Position numbers and translations under genes: made by a program. Positions 1 through 13,252 of a DNA stretch of 64,000 nt are shown here, piece after piece. Numbering within the stretch: position 1 is the first letter of the stretch; the number at the start of each line of letters is the position of its first letter. The notes beneath the pieces were generated by a model. That model was not told the DNA's origin. It saw only the letters and a list, made by a program, of their open reading frames with translations, and did not search any database. Origin of the DNA: Modicisalibacter tunisiensis (GTDB lineage: Bacteria > Pseudomonadota > Gammaproteobacteria > Pseudomonadales > Halomonadaceae); assembly GCF_020148005.1 (NCBI RefSeq), contig NZ_JAGXFD010000001.1, positions 2,564,599-2,628,598 on the forward strand, read 5' to 3'.

Positions 1-629
1 CCCTGGCGGCGGCGCTGCTTGGCATGCGCCACGTTGGCGCCCTTCATCGGCCCCTTCATGGCCCCCGGGCCGCAGCCGGTGCAGATGTCTAGGTCCCGTA
101 GGCCCAGGTGGTAGCCCACGTCCTTGGTATAGTCGTACTCTTCGCGCGAGATGGAGTGCCCGCCCCAGCAGACCACCAGGCTGGGTTCCCGCGATGACTT
201 GAGAGCGCCGGCGTTACGCAGGATATGAAAGACGGCGTTGGTGGTGCCTTCGCCGGTGGACAGGTCGAAGCGCGGCTGCTGCTGAATCTCATTGTAGACG
301 TAGACGATGTCGCGCAGGACTGCCGAGAGATGCTCGCGGATGCCGCGGATCATGCGCCCGTCGACGAAGGCGTCGGCCGGGGCGTTGATCAGGCGCAGGC
401 GAATGCCGCGATCCTGCTGCAGGACCTCGATGTCGAAGTCGTGGAAGGCCTCCATGACCGCCAGCCCGTCATCGGTGATCGAGCCGCAGTTGAGCACCGC
501 CAGGGCGCAGCGCCGCAGCAAATCGTGCAGGCCGTTGGCGGACGTGTCGCGCAGCCGATTGACCTCCTGCTGCGAGAGGACCTCGAGACTGCCTTCGGGG
601 GAGATCGTGGTGGAGATTGTTTCGGGCAT
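1..629 (-). CDS. ppnN: Nucleotide 5'-monophosphate nucleosidase PpnN, N-terminal part (cut by window edge)
   Basis: N-terminal ~209 residues of a PpnN (YgdH) homologue, which hydrolyses purine and pyrimidine nucleoside monophosphates to free base and ribose 5-phosphate in the cytoplasm. The reading begins MPETISTTISPEGSLEVLSQ and carries the family's N-terminal segments EVLQQDRGIRLRLINAP, DAFVDGRMIRGI and HLSAVLRDIVYVYNEIQ, then the start of the LOG-type Rossmann domain (VVCWGGHSIS, CTGCGPGAMKGPMKGA). The PGGxGTxxE catalytic motif would lie beyond the window. The ATG at 627-629 has an AGGA Shine-Dalgarno sequence about 7 bases upstream. It is divergent from the LysR gene. Family assignment is by recognised sequence pattern. 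Confidence 0.88.
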   Translation of the reverse strand, partial: MPETISTTISPEGSLEVLSQQEVNRLRDTSANGLHDLLRRCALAVLNCGSITDDGLAVMEAFHDFDIEVLQQDRGIRLRLINAPADAFVDGRMIRGIREHLSAVLRDIVYVYNEIQQQPRFDLSTGEGTTNAVFHILRNAGALKSSREPSLVVCWGGHSISREEYDYTKDVGYHLGLRDLDICTGCGPGAMKGPMKGANVAHAKQRRRQ

Positions 630-940
630 TGAAGGGTCCTTGTCATGCCATCGTCAAGCATCGTGCCTTGCCGGCGCCAGCGGCGACTCGAGTCGCGCAG
701 CGGGCTCGCGCTGGTGTCCCCGCGGGCCGGGCGTGGGGGCGTGTCCTGAAGGGCAGGCCTCCGACATCGATGCTAACACGCCGCCGGATTCCCCGCAGCG
801 CTGCGGGCGGCGCGCATTTTTGATAAGCTTTTCCGGCATCCCGGTCGACGGCATCCCGGTCGAATCCGGCGGTGACGAATGGCGTCGTCGTCGAGGCCGC
901 GCCCCGGCCCCTGAATCCCCTCGGAGTGGACTGCCGTTCC
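630..940. other. Divergent intergenic region between ppnN and the LysR gene
   Basis: 311 bases with no convincing gene. It holds a palindrome CCCGCAG-CG-CTGCGGG at 792-807 followed by a short T-rich patch (CATTTTTGATAAG), which could be part of the LysR gene promoter, and a tandem 15-bp duplication at 834-863. A reading frame extends the LysR gene upstream to 872, but that part does not look like LysR sequence. Confidence 0.6.
834..863. repeat. Tandem 15-bp direct duplication
   Basis: Two exact adjacent copies of CGGCATCCCGGTCGA at 834-848 and 849-863, about 78 bases before the LysR start codon. This may be a slippage product or a doubled regulator half-site. Confidence 0.8.
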
Positions 941-1858
941 ATGTTCAATGCCCAGTACTTTCGCACGTTCATCACGCTGGTGGAGACCGGCAGTTTCACG
1001 CACACGGCGCGTCGACTCGACATGACCCAGCCGGGGGTCAGTCAGCACATTCGCAAGCTGGAGAAGTATCTCGGCAAGCCCCTGCTCAACCGTCACGGGC
1101 GGCGCTTCACGCTCACCGAAGCCGGTCGCCGGGCCTATGACTACGCGGTTCGGCTGTTCGCCGAGCACGAGCATTTCCGCCATTCGCTGGACAACGAGTC
1201 GCTGCATTCCGGCGAATGCCGGGTCGCCTCGCCCGGCAGTGTCGGGCTGATGTTCTACCCCTTTCTGCTGGGCTATCAACAGATGTATCCGGGGCTGACG
1301 ATCAACTACAGCTTCGCCTTCAATCACGAAATCGTGCAGGACGTGCTGGCCGGACGCCACGACCTGGGGGTGGTCACCGAGGTGGTCAAGCACCCGGACC
1401 TGCACTACGAGCCCTGGCATCAGGAGCCGCTTTGCCTGGTGGTGCCGGCCGACTTTACCGGTACCACCCTGCAGGAATTGATGGCGCTGGGCTTCATGAA
1501 CTACTCGGACGGCCTCAACAATGCGGGGCAGTTGCTGCGCGCCAACTTTGTCGGCGAGTTCCGTTCCATGAGCCATTTTCCACGCCAGGGATTCACCAAC
1601 GAGGTGGCCATGGTGCTGGATGCCGTGGCGCGCGGCCTGGGCTTCACCGTGGTCTCGCGACTGGTGCTCGAGACCTCGCCCTGGCAGCGTCAGGTCAAGG
1701 CGCTGACCCTGCCCAATCAGGTCTACGAGTCGCTGTACATCGTCACCCAGGCGGGCAGCGAGCTGCCGCGTCGCTACCAGCAGCTGCTCGACGACTTCCG
1801 CGATGAGCGGCGCAATACGCTCTACGGGCTGGTCGAGGAGCCGGGCTTCGACACCTGA
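941..1858 (+). CDS. LysR-family transcriptional regulator
   Basis: 305-residue LysR-type DNA-binding regulator, a usual length for the family. The N-terminal winged helix-turn-helix (about residues 1-62) shows the signature FRTFITLVETGSFTHTARRL and QPGVSQHIRKLEKYLGKPLL. The remainder is the periplasmic-binding-like effector domain. I chose the ATG at 941 (MFNAQYF) because the HTH begins at the usual distance from it and the frame further upstream is not LysR-like. It is divergent from ppnN and convergent with gcvP, with a bidirectional terminator between them. The target and effector are unknown; LysR proteins often control a divergent neighbour, so ppnN is a candidate. Confidence 0.9.
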   Translation: MFNAQYFRTFITLVETGSFTHTARRLDMTQPGVSQHIRKLEKYLGKPLLNRHGRRFTLTEAGRRAYDYAVRLFAEHEHFRHSLDNESLHSGECRVASPGSVGLMFYPFLLGYQQMYPGLTINYSFAFNHEIVQDVLAGRHDLGVVTEVVKHPDLHYEPWHQEPLCLVVPADFTGTTLQELMALGFMNYSDGLNNAGQLLRANFVGEFRSMSHFPRQGFTNEVAMVLDAVARGLGFTVVSRLVLETSPWQRQVKALTLPNQVYESLYIVTQAGSELPRRYQQLLDDFRDERRNTLYGLVEEPGFDT

Positions 1859-1917
1859 GTGACAAGCGGGTCGGGATAACGCGCCGGCCGCAGGGATCCC
1901 GGCAGGCGCCGGAACGA

Positions 1918-1944
1918 AACGGCCCCGCGGTGAGCGGGGCCGTT
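1918..1944. terminator. Rho-independent terminator between lysR and gcvP (bidirectional)
   Basis: Perfect 11-bp stem AACGGCCCCGC / GCGGGGCCGTT with a 5-base loop, ending in T residues on each strand. It sits 59 bases after the LysR stop and 29 bases after the gcvP stop, between convergent genes. Confidence 0.85.
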
Positions 1945-1973
1945 GTCGTTGGCGGGGTGAACCGCAACGCCGA

Positions 1974-4868
<2,895 letters not shown>

Positions 4869-4958
4869 GGAACACCCTAGAAGTGACGGGGCGGTCAGGC
4901 CCGCGTGAAATCGATCGATGGCGCCGGCGGCCGCGGGCCGCCGGCAGGCCGGTTCGGC

Positions 4959-5351
4959 TCAGTCCTCGGCGTCGGCGATCGCCGCGTAGGCGTCGGCATC
5001 CAGCAGCGAGTCGAGGACCGTGGCGTCGCTGGGCTTGATCCTGGCGATCCAGCCGTCCTCGTAGGGGGACTCGTTGACGGTTTCCGGCGCGTCCTCGAGG
5101 GTCTCGTTGACGGCCAGGACTTCACCGGCGAGCGGGGCATACAGGTCCGAGGCGGCCTTGACCGACTCGATCACGCCGAACTCCTCGTCAGTTTCCAGCT
5201 CGCGGCCGACTTCCGGCAGTTCCACGAAGACCACGTCACCCAGCGCTTCCTGGGCGTGGTCGGTGATGCCGATGGTGACGGTGCCGTCGCCATTGTCGAG
5301 GATCCATTCGTGGCTCTTGGTATAGCGCAGGTTGGCGGGAACGTTGCTCAT
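4959..5351 (-). CDS. gcvH: Glycine cleavage system H protein
   Basis: 130-residue lipoyl carrier protein that shuttles the aminomethyl intermediate from GcvP to GcvT and is re-oxidised by dihydrolipoamide dehydrogenase. The lipoylated lysine is K65 in [20 protein letters not shown]. Length and sequence are typical throughout ([11 protein letters not shown] at the start). The start codon at 5351 is preceded by TAGGAAAAATC, which supplies the Shine-Dalgarno sequence. It is first in the leftward gcvH-gcvP unit and diverges from the AGCS-gcvT unit across a 559-bp gap. Confidence 0.97.
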   Translation of the reverse strand: MSNVPANLRYTKSHEWILDNGDGTVTIGITDHAQEALGDVVFVELPEVGRELETDEEFGVIESVKAASDLYAPLAGEVLAVNETLEDAPETVNESPYEDGWIARIKPSDATVLDSLLDADAYAAIADAED

Positions 5352-5660
5352 GATTTTTCCTATACGAAAAAGGTTTTCTCTCGGGGGAAATCGTAGCGCG
5401 ATTCTGCCTCAATGACGATCATCTTGTCATCCCGGTGGATCGACGGACCGAGGCAGGGGCGCGCGGCAGCCTGACCGTGCCACTAGGGTGGCCAGAAACG
5501 GCGGCGCCGTCCAGTTCCCGGAGCGCGGAATGCGATCCCGCCGCACTGGGCTCCGGGACGGGCGCGGGCCCTTGGGCATTTTCCGGGCTATCCTGCTTCT
5601 GGGAGGCCAGAAGGGCCTTTGCGCTTGAGTTGAGCCGCCTGGCTGGGTATTGTGACGCGA

Positions 5661-5676
5661 GTTTCCTAAAGGAAAC
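5661..5676. promoter_or_regulatory. Perfect palindrome, candidate operator
   Basis: GTTTCCT-AA-AGGAAAC, an exact 7-bp inverted repeat with a 2-base centre, near the middle of the gcvH/AGCS divergent region. A related sequence TTTTTCCTAAGG occurs about 100 bases further right at 5762-5772. The binding protein is unknown. Confidence 0.55.
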
Positions 5677-5821
5677 AAGTTTTCCGGGGCTGGAGGCAGG
5701 CCCTGCTGAACCGAGGGCGTCGCCTCATGGGCTTTCTTCGGTCAAGTCGCTTCGGGGGCAGTTTTTCCTAAGGTCTACTGGAGCGCGCATGGTGGGTTCC
5801 GCTATGGTACGCGGTTCAACG

Positions 5822-5856
5822 CCATCCGACGCTGAGCCGGTTCGGGCGTCGGGTGG
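5822..5856 (+). promoter_or_regulatory. Leader hairpin upstream of the AGCS symporter gene
   Basis: CCATCCGACGC pairs with GCGTCGGGTGG across a 13-base loop (one T:G pair). It ends 54 bases before the GTG start of the symporter gene and is not followed by a T tract. It may shape the leader RNA or be part of an operator. Confidence 0.4.
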
Positions 5857-5865
5857 CGCGACTCC

Positions 5866-5881
5866 ATGCACCTGGGTGCAT
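5866..5881. promoter_or_regulatory. Perfect palindrome close to the AGCS start, candidate operator
   Basis: ATGCACC-TG-GGTGCAT, an exact 7+2+7 inverted repeat 29 bases upstream of the GTG start at 5911. The position would suit a repressor site over the promoter or leader. Confidence 0.5.
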
Positions 5882-5910
5882 AACAACAATCCGCAAGTGG
5901 GAGACAAGAC

Positions 5911-7290
5911 GTGGAAACGTTGACCAATCTATTGAGCGCGATCGAGGGGGTCGTCTGGGGCCCCCTGATGCTGGTGCTGTTGCTTGGCGTGGGGCTCTAT
6001 CTCCAGGCCGGCCTCAAGGTGATGCCGATTCGCAAGCTGGGAACCGGTTTCAAGCTGCTCTGGCAGGGGCGCAGCACGGCGAAGGGCGAAGAGAGCGAAG
6101 GCGAGGTCTCGCCGTTCAACGCCCTGATGACCTCGCTGTCGGCGACCATCGGCACGGGCAACATCGCCGGTGTGGCCACGGCGATCTTCCTGGGCGGCCC
6201 CGGTGCGGTCTTCTGGATGTGGATCACCGCCCTGGTCGGGATGGCGACCAAGTTTTCCGAGGCCGTGCTGGCGGTGCGCTACCGGGAAGTCGACGAGGCC
6301 GGTGACCACGTCGGCGGGCCGATGTACTACATCCGCAACGGCCTGGGCAAGAAGTGGGCCTGGCTGGGCGGCCTGTTCGCCTTCTTCGGTGCCGTGGCCG
6401 CCTTCGGCATCGGCAACACCGTGCAATCCAATTCGGTGGCCGACGGTCTGGGCGAATCGATCAACATGCCGCACTGGCTGACCGGCATCGTGATCATGGT
6501 GCTGGCCGGCGCGGTGATTCTCGGCGGCATCAAGCGTATCGCCAAGGTGGCGGGCAAGCTGGTGCCGATCATGGCGATCGCCTACTTCGCCTGCGGCGTG
6601 CTGGTGCTGATCATCAATGCCGACCAGATCGGCTCGGCGCTCGGCCTGATCTTCGGCCATGCCTTCTCGCCGGCATCCGCGGCGGGCGGCTTCGCCGGTG
6701 CGGCCGTGGCCAAGGCCATCCAGTTCGGTGTCGCGCGCGGGGTCTTCTCCAACGAGGCCGGCCTGGGCAGCGCGCCGATCGCGCATGCCGCCGCGCAGAC
6801 CAAGAACCCGGTGCGTCAGGGCCTGGTGGCGATGCTCGGTACCTTCCTGGATACCATCGTGGTGTGCTCGATCACCGCGCTGGCGATTCTCACCACCAAC
6901 GACTGGACTTCCGGTGAGACCGGGGCGGCGCTGACCTCCATGGCCTTCGACAGCACGCTGCCCGGCGTGGGCCAGTACGTGGTCTCGTTCGCCCTGGCGG
7001 TGTTCGCCTTCACCACCATCCTTGGCTGGGCGTTCTACGGCGAGAAGTGCTTCGAGTACCTCTTCGGCGTGCGCTCGATCAAGGTGTATCGCGTCGTCTA
7101 CATCCTCGCCATCCTGGCGGGTGCCGTGGCGCCGCTCAACTTCGTCTGGCTGATGGCCAGTGTCTTCAATGCCATGATGGCGATTCCCAACCTGATCGCG
7201 CTGGCCTTGCTGTCCCCGGTGGTCTTCAAGCTCACCAAGGACTACTTCGATGGCAAGACGGTGCTGCCGGGTGAGGATCTGAATCGCTGA
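5911..7290 (+). CDS. Alanine or glycine:cation symporter (AGCS family)
   Basis: 459-residue inner-membrane sodium-coupled amino-acid transporter. It carries the family signature SLSATIGTGNIAGVATAI, plus GGPMYYIRNGLGKKWAWLG and FSNEAGLGSAPIAHAAA, and has the usual 10-11 hydrophobic segments and length. It starts at a GTG preceded by GTGGGAG. It lies 37 bases upstream of gcvT on the same strand. Pairing with an aminomethyltransferase suggests the cell imports glycine for cleavage, although family members also carry alanine or serine. Confidence 0.93.
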   Translation: METLTNLLSAIEGVVWGPLMLVLLLGVGLYLQAGLKVMPIRKLGTGFKLLWQGRSTAKGEESEGEVSPFNALMTSLSATIGTGNIAGVATAIFLGGPGAVFWMWITALVGMATKFSEAVLAVRYREVDEAGDHVGGPMYYIRNGLGKKWAWLGGLFAFFGAVAAFGIGNTVQSNSVADGLGESINMPHWLTGIVIMVLAGAVILGGIKRIAKVAGKLVPIMAIAYFACGVLVLIINADQIGSALGLIFGHAFSPASAAGGFAGAAVAKAIQFGVARGVFSNEAGLGSAPIAHAAAQTKNPVRQGLVAMLGTFLDTIVVCSITALAILTTNDWTSGETGAALTSMAFDSTLPGVGQYVVSFALAVFAFTTILGWAFYGEKCFEYLFGVRSIKVYRVVYILAILAGAVAPLNFVWLMASVFNAMMAIPNLIALALLSPVVFKLTKDYFDGKTVLPGEDLNR

Positions 7291-7327
7291 TTCCGTTCAT
7301 TCCGATGACTCAGGGTGGAGCAACCCC

Positions 7328-8440
7328 ATGACCGAACTCAACCGTACCCCCTTGCACGATCTGCACCTCGAACTGGGTGGCAAGATGGTCGAATTTGCCG
7401 GCTATCACATGCCTGTCCAGTTCCCGCTCGGGGTGAAGAAGGAGCATGAACATACCCGCGCCGAGTGCGGCTTGTTCGATGTCTCGCACATGGGGCAGGT
7501 CGTGGTGCGCGGGCCGGAGCCGGCCCGCGCTCTGGAAAGCCTGGTCTGTGCCGACATCGTCGGCCTCGAGACTGGGCAGCAGCGCTACGCCCTGTTCACC
7601 GGAACCGAAGGCGGCATTCTCGACGACCTGATGGTGGTCAACGCCGGCGATCACCTCTACCTGGTGGTCAACGCGGCCTGCAAGGCGCAGGACATCGCCC
7701 ATCTGCGTACCGGGCTGGGTGGCGAGTACAGTGTCGAGGAGCTCGATCGCGGCCTGCTGGCCCTGCAGGGGCCGAAGGCCGCCTCGGTGATGGAGCGATT
7801 GTGCCCGGCAGCTTGCGAACTGGTCTTCATGCAGCATGCTCGCTTCGAGATCGATGGCATGGCGGTATGGATCAGCCGCAGCGGCTACACCGGCGAGGAC
7901 GGGTTCGAGATCTCGGTGGCCGCCGAGGACGCCGAACGCCTGGCGCGCCGGCTGCTGGCGGAAGCCGAGGTCGAGTCCATCGGTCTCGGCGCCCGGGACT
8001 CGCTGCGTCTCGAGGCGGGGCTGTGTCTCTACGGTCACGACATCGACCAGACCACGACCCCCATCGAGGCCGGGCTGATCTGGGCGATCGGCAAGGCGCG
8101 CCGCGCCGGCGGGGAGCGCGAAGCCGGCTTCATCGGCGCCGACATCATCCTGCATCAGCTGCAGGCGCGCGACCATCGTCGCAAGCGGGTCGGCCTGCTG
8201 GGCGAGGGGCGTGCACCGGTGCGTGAGGGTGCCGAGCTGTTCGACGAGGCCGGTCACTCGCTTGGCCACGTCACCTCGGGGGGCTTCGGGCCTACCGTGG
8301 GCAAGCCGGTGGCCATGGGCTATGTCACCATCGATGCGGCGGAGATTGGCAACGTGGTCTATGCCGAGGTGCGCGGCAAGCGCCTGCCGATGACCGTCAG
8401 CAAGATGCCTTTCGTGACGCCCGGTTACCATCGCGGATAA
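7328..8440 (+). CDS. gcvT: Glycine cleavage T-protein (aminomethyltransferase)
   Basis: 370-residue folate-dependent enzyme that takes the aminomethyl group from lipoyl-GcvH, releasing ammonia and forming 5,10-methylenetetrahydrofolate. Typical features are HDLHLELGGKMVEFAGYHMP near the N terminus, ECGLFDVSHMGQV, ISRSGYTGEDGFEISV and GLGARDSLRLEAGLCLYGHD. It is full length and intact. The ATG follows GGGTGGAG. It is co-directional with the upstream symporter and separated from gcvHP, which are transcribed the other way; a strong terminator follows. Confidence 0.97.
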   Translation: MTELNRTPLHDLHLELGGKMVEFAGYHMPVQFPLGVKKEHEHTRAECGLFDVSHMGQVVVRGPEPARALESLVCADIVGLETGQQRYALFTGTEGGILDDLMVVNAGDHLYLVVNAACKAQDIAHLRTGLGGEYSVEELDRGLLALQGPKAASVMERLCPAACELVFMQHARFEIDGMAVWISRSGYTGEDGFEISVAAEDAERLARRLLAEAEVESIGLGARDSLRLEAGLCLYGHDIDQTTTPIEAGLIWAIGKARRAGGEREAGFIGADIILHQLQARDHRRKRVGLLGEGRAPVREGAELFDEAGHSLGHVTSGGFGPTVGKPVAMGYVTIDAAEIGNVVYAEVRGKRLPMTVSKMPFVTPGYHRG

Positions 8441-8457
8441 CGTATTATACCGTTATC
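8436..8457. repeat. Inverted repeat overlapping the gcvT stop codon
   Basis: GATAACG and CGTTATC separated by 8 AT-rich bases, forming a small hairpin directly at the end of gcvT. The 14-mer TTATACCGTTATCT (8445-8458) recurs at 40670-40683 in another intergenic region. Confidence 0.45.
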
Positions 8458-8477
8458 TACAATAGTTGACCTCAGCG

Positions 8478-8507
8478 GAGGCCGCTTCAGACGAAGCGGC
8501 CTCTTTT
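8478..8507 (+). terminator. Rho-independent terminator after gcvT
   Basis: Perfect 11-bp stem GAGGCCGCTTC / GAAGCGGCCTC with a 4-base loop, followed by TTTT. It lies between gcvT and the convergent AlkB-like gene. Confidence 0.9.
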
Positions 8508-8516
8508 CGTTGGAAG

Positions 8517-9137
8517 TCATGCCGGGGACGGCAGGACGTGACGAAAGGTCAGGCTGATGCGCAATCCGGGAATGGCGCGTGGCAACAGGGCATGCTGAAG
8601 CCGGGCCTGGACGCCGGGACCCATCAGCAGCAGGCTGCCGTGGGGCTGGGCCACATTGAAGGGGCCGTGCAAACGGCTGCGCCAGCGAAACCGCAGTGGG
8701 CGTTCGGCACCCAGGCTGACGGCGGCGATCACCGGCTCCGGGCCCAGTTCCGGCTCGTCGTCGGCGTGCCAGCCCATGCGCTGTCGGCCATCCTGATAGC
8801 GGTTGAGCAGCACGCTGTTGAAGGTGGCGCCGGGCAGCTGTCGGGCAACCAGAGACGTCACCTGGTCGCACAGGGCCAGCACGGCCGGATGCCAGGGGGT
8901 CGGGGAGAAGCTCGTCCCGGAATAGCGGTACCGGGCCTCGGCGTCGCCCATCCAGCACTGGGCCCGGGGAATCGGGTGACGGCGTCCGTACAGAGTCAGC
9001 GTGGGCGTCTCCCACGGGATCTCGCGGTCGAGCCGGTCGAGCAGGGCGTCCCGCCGGCCCGTCTCCAGGGCGTCATCGAGTCGCCAGAGCGGTGGCGAGG
9101 CGAGCAGGCGCTGCCAGGTACGGGGTGCATGGGACAT
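8517..9137 (-). CDS. AlkB-like Fe(II)/2-oxoglutarate-dependent dioxygenase
   Basis: 206-residue AlkB-family protein, expected to remove alkyl lesions from nucleic-acid bases by oxidation. Metal ligands H124 and D126 (GWHADDE) and H182, and 2-oxoglutarate-binding R193 and R199 (LRISLTFRH), are all visible; the NSVLLNRYQDGRQRMGWH segment is characteristic. I start it at MSHAPRTW (9137), 4 bases after the stop of the upstream LysM gene, because the longer frame overlaps that gene and is not AlkB-like. It resembles the compact eukaryote-ALKBH2/3-like bacterial forms more than E. coli AlkB. The exact substrate is unknown. Confidence 0.88.
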   Translation of the reverse strand: MSHAPRTWQRLLASPPLWRLDDALETGRRDALLDRLDREIPWETPTLTLYGRRHPIPRAQCWMGDAEARYRYSGTSFSPTPWHPAVLALCDQVTSLVARQLPGATFNSVLLNRYQDGRQRMGWHADDEPELGPEPVIAAVSLGAERPLRFRWRSRLHGPFNVAQPHGSLLLMGPGVQARLQHALLPRAIPGLRISLTFRHVLPSPA

Positions 9138-9141
9138 GAGG

Positions 9142-10071
9142 TCAGCGCAGCACCTTGTCGGGATCGATGGGCTTGCCGCCGTGGCGCACGTCGAAGAGCA
9201 GGTCGTAGCGGCCGGTGACCGCGCTGTGGCTGACGGTGCAGATGGGGGCGCCCTGCTTGACCGACTGCCCCTTGCTGACGCGCAGCTCGCCGCACAGGGC
9301 ATAGACGCTCTGCAGGTTGCCGGCATGGTGGACGATCACGACCTTGCCCAGCTGGCGCATGCTGTTGGCGAAGCGCACGTCACCGTCGGCGACCGCATGC
9401 GCGACCTCGCCCCGGCGTCCGGTCAGCAGCATGGGCTGCAGGGTGCCGCGCTTGTCCCGGCCGAAATGGCGAACGATGCGGTAGTCGTCCAGCGGCCAGG
9501 GCCAGGCCTTCTGCTGCTTGACCGGGCCCGGATCGGGCAGCGGCCGCGCGGGCGGGGCCTTGCGGTGGGCCACCCGGGGGGCTCGCCGTGGCGCCTCTCC
9601 TTTCAGGGGGACCTGGATGAGCCGGCCGATGCGCAGGTCGCTGGCCTGCAGGCTGCGGTTGGCGGCGTCGATGCGCCCGGCCGTGGTGCCGAAATAGCGG
9701 GCGATACCGGCATAGGTATCGCCCGGGCGGATCTGGTAGCGGTAGGGACCGCCGCGGGGGGCGCGTTCGCGATGGCTGGGGACCAGGACGCGCTGGCCGA
9801 TGCGCAGATGACGCGCCTGAACCCCCGGGTTGAAGCGCTCGAGTCGCACCAGGGGGACGCCGGCCTGGCGGGCGATGGCCCCCAGCGTGTCGCCGGGACG
9901 GATGGTGACCCAGTTGCCGGCCTGTATCCTGGTGTTGCCGCCGCTCACATAGGGCGATCCGGCGCAGCCGGCGAGCAGCAGGAGCAGTATCAGGAGGCCG
10001 AGGTGACGCAGGCCGGCCGCGCCAGCTGCTCCAGCCGGCGATCCTTTTCCTGCCACAGTGCATTGAGCCAT
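9142..10071 (-). CDS. LysM/LytM-domain lipoprotein, NlpD-like, with degenerate peptidase site
   Basis: About 309 residues: a hydrophobic signal ending in a lipobox LLAGC (C36), two LysM peptidoglycan-binding repeats (about 53-98 and 111-156), a basic/proline-rich linker, and a C-terminal M23/LytM domain (195-305). The zinc ligands of active M23 enzymes are missing: the HxxxD site reads LQPML (211-215) and the HxH site reads YDLLF (289-293). That pattern matches LytM factors that activate amidases rather than cut the wall themselves. The start at 10071 overlaps the acyltransferase gene by 82 bases and is uncertain; a GTG five codons later is possible. It is probably translated from the acyltransferase transcript. 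Confidence 0.78.
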   Translation of the reverse strand: MAQCTVAGKGSPAGAAGAAGLRHLGLLILLLLLAGCAGSPYVSGGNTRIQAGNWVTIRPGDTLGAIARQAGVPLVRLERFNPGVQARHLRIGQRVLVPSHRERAPRGGPYRYQIRPGDTYAGIARYFGTTAGRIDAANRSLQASDLRIGRLIQVPLKGEAPRRAPRVAHRKAPPARPLPDPGPVKQQKAWPWPLDDYRIVRHFGRDKRGTLQPMLLTGRRGEVAHAVADGDVRFANSMRQLGKVVIVHHAGNLQSVYALCGELRVSKGQSVKQGAPICTVSHSAVTGRYDLLFDVRHGGKPIDPDKVLR

Positions 10072-10889
10072 CGTTGGAAGCGTTCCTTGTACTCCGGGTC
10101 CTGATGGTAATCTCCCTGGCGCATCCAGTCGGGCAGGGAGTGGCGGCGGACATCCACGCTGACCGGCCCCTCGCGGCCGCACAGGAAGTCCCAGAAGGTC
10201 GGGCGCTCGCGAGCGTAGGCGAGGGTCACGTCGAGAATGCCGCTGAGCCGGTTGCCCAGCAGGTTGACCACCTGGGCGCAGCCACCGGCCCTGGGGCGCA
10301 GCAGGTGGTCGTAGGGGCTCTGCTGGGCGCGCTGCTTGTGAGGCGTGAAACGGGTGCCCTCGACGAAGTTGTAGATCGCCATGGGCATCTGCCTGGCCTG
10401 CGCGCACAGCCGTTGTGTCGCCTCGCGATCGCGGCGGGCCAGCGCCGGGTTGCGGGCGATGGCATCACGGGAATAGCGGCGCATGAAGGGAAACTCGAGC
10501 GCCCACCAGGCCAGACCGATCACCGGCACCCAGATCAGTTCGCGCTTGAGGAAGAAACGCGGCATGGGGATGCGCCGGTGCAGCGCCATCTGCAGCAGGA
10601 AGATATCCGTCCAGCTGCGGTGGTTGGCGATGACCAGCCACCATTGGTCGGGCGACAGGCCCTCGGGCAGGTGGATCTCCAGGGTCGGGCGCAGCCAGCG
10701 GCGCATCCACCAGAGGTTGGTGCCGATCCAGGCCAGGGCGATGCGGTTCAATCCCGCCAGCACGCGCCGCCGAAGGCGCCGCGAGGGGGTGACGAGCTTG
10801 ACCAGCGCCAAGGCATAGAGCGGCGCCGACCAGAAGACCGTGCCGGTGATGAGCAGCAGGAGGCTGACGAGTCCCTTGAGGGTCGACAT
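9990..10889 (-). CDS. PlsC-domain acyltransferase (YihG-like)
   Basis: 299-residue membrane-associated acyltransferase of the lysophosphatidate acyltransferase superfamily. The catalytic HX4D is NHRSWTD (H90, D95) and the substrate motif is FVEGTRF; two hydrophobic stretches lie in the first 60 residues. Length and segments (FFLKRELIWVPVIGLAWWAL) resemble E. coli YihG/YihG-like poly(A)-related acyltransferases, which place acyl chains on lysophospholipid. The ATG at 10889 (MSTLKG) has GGAG 9 bases upstream, so the longer upstream frame is not used. It is first in a tight leftward group with the LysM lipoprotein and the AlkB-like gene. Confidence 0.87.
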   Translation of the reverse strand: MSTLKGLVSLLLLITGTVFWSAPLYALALVKLVTPSRRLRRRVLAGLNRIALAWIGTNLWWMRRWLRPTLEIHLPEGLSPDQWWLVIANHRSWTDIFLLQMALHRRIPMPRFFLKRELIWVPVIGLAWWALEFPFMRRYSRDAIARNPALARRDREATQRLCAQARQMPMAIYNFVEGTRFTPHKQRAQQSPYDHLLRPRAGGCAQVVNLLGNRLSGILDVTLAYARERPTFWDFLCGREGPVSVDVRRHSLPDWMRQGDYHQDPEYKERFQRWLNALWQEKDRRLEQLARPACVTSAS

Positions 10890-10985
10890 GCCATTCTCCG
10901 TCAATGACTTGCCGACCATGCTACTGGAACCGGGAAAGTCTGCCCAGCGCCGGTGACTCACGCAGCGACACCGGGCGGGCGAGCA

Positions 10986-12935
<1,950 letters not shown>

Positions 12936-13252
12936 GCTCCCCTCCTTTTTCTTGTCCGGGATGATGACGGTGACGCGCCTCGCCGGGGCGCGGGCCCGGC
13001 GCGTTCGGCTGTTCTTGTGCAGCGCAGAACAATAGCATTCAAAACCGATACCGGGAATTGTCATGCCGGCTCGGGGCGGCAACAAGGCGCCTTTGGGATG
13101 ACGTGGCGTTGCTGCTCGCCAGGGCGGCAGCCGAGGGGGCTGAACACGGGCGCCGAAAGTTTCATGACCGGAATTTGAACAACGCGTGACCAGGCGCGAC
13201 GAGTGCCGCAACGTCGGCCCTGGCGGGGTCTTTCCCGGTGTCGCGCACAGGT

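Larger units (their letters stand above)
5352..5910. promoter_or_regulatory. Divergent regulatory region between gcvHP and AGCS-gcvT
   Basis: 559 bases without a convincing gene, unusually long for this compact window. It contains two exact 7+2+7 palindromes (5661-5676 and 5866-5881) and a strong imperfect hairpin (5822-5856) just ahead of the symporter gene. I looked on both strands for glycine-riboswitch core sequences and did not recognise any. Promoters for both divergent units must lie here. Confidence 0.7.

Noticed and set aside
5352-5910. Glycine riboswitch upstream of the glycine-cleavage genes
   Set aside because: I looked on both strands for the conserved glycine-aptamer core and did not find it; a covariance search would be needed to exclude a diverged one.
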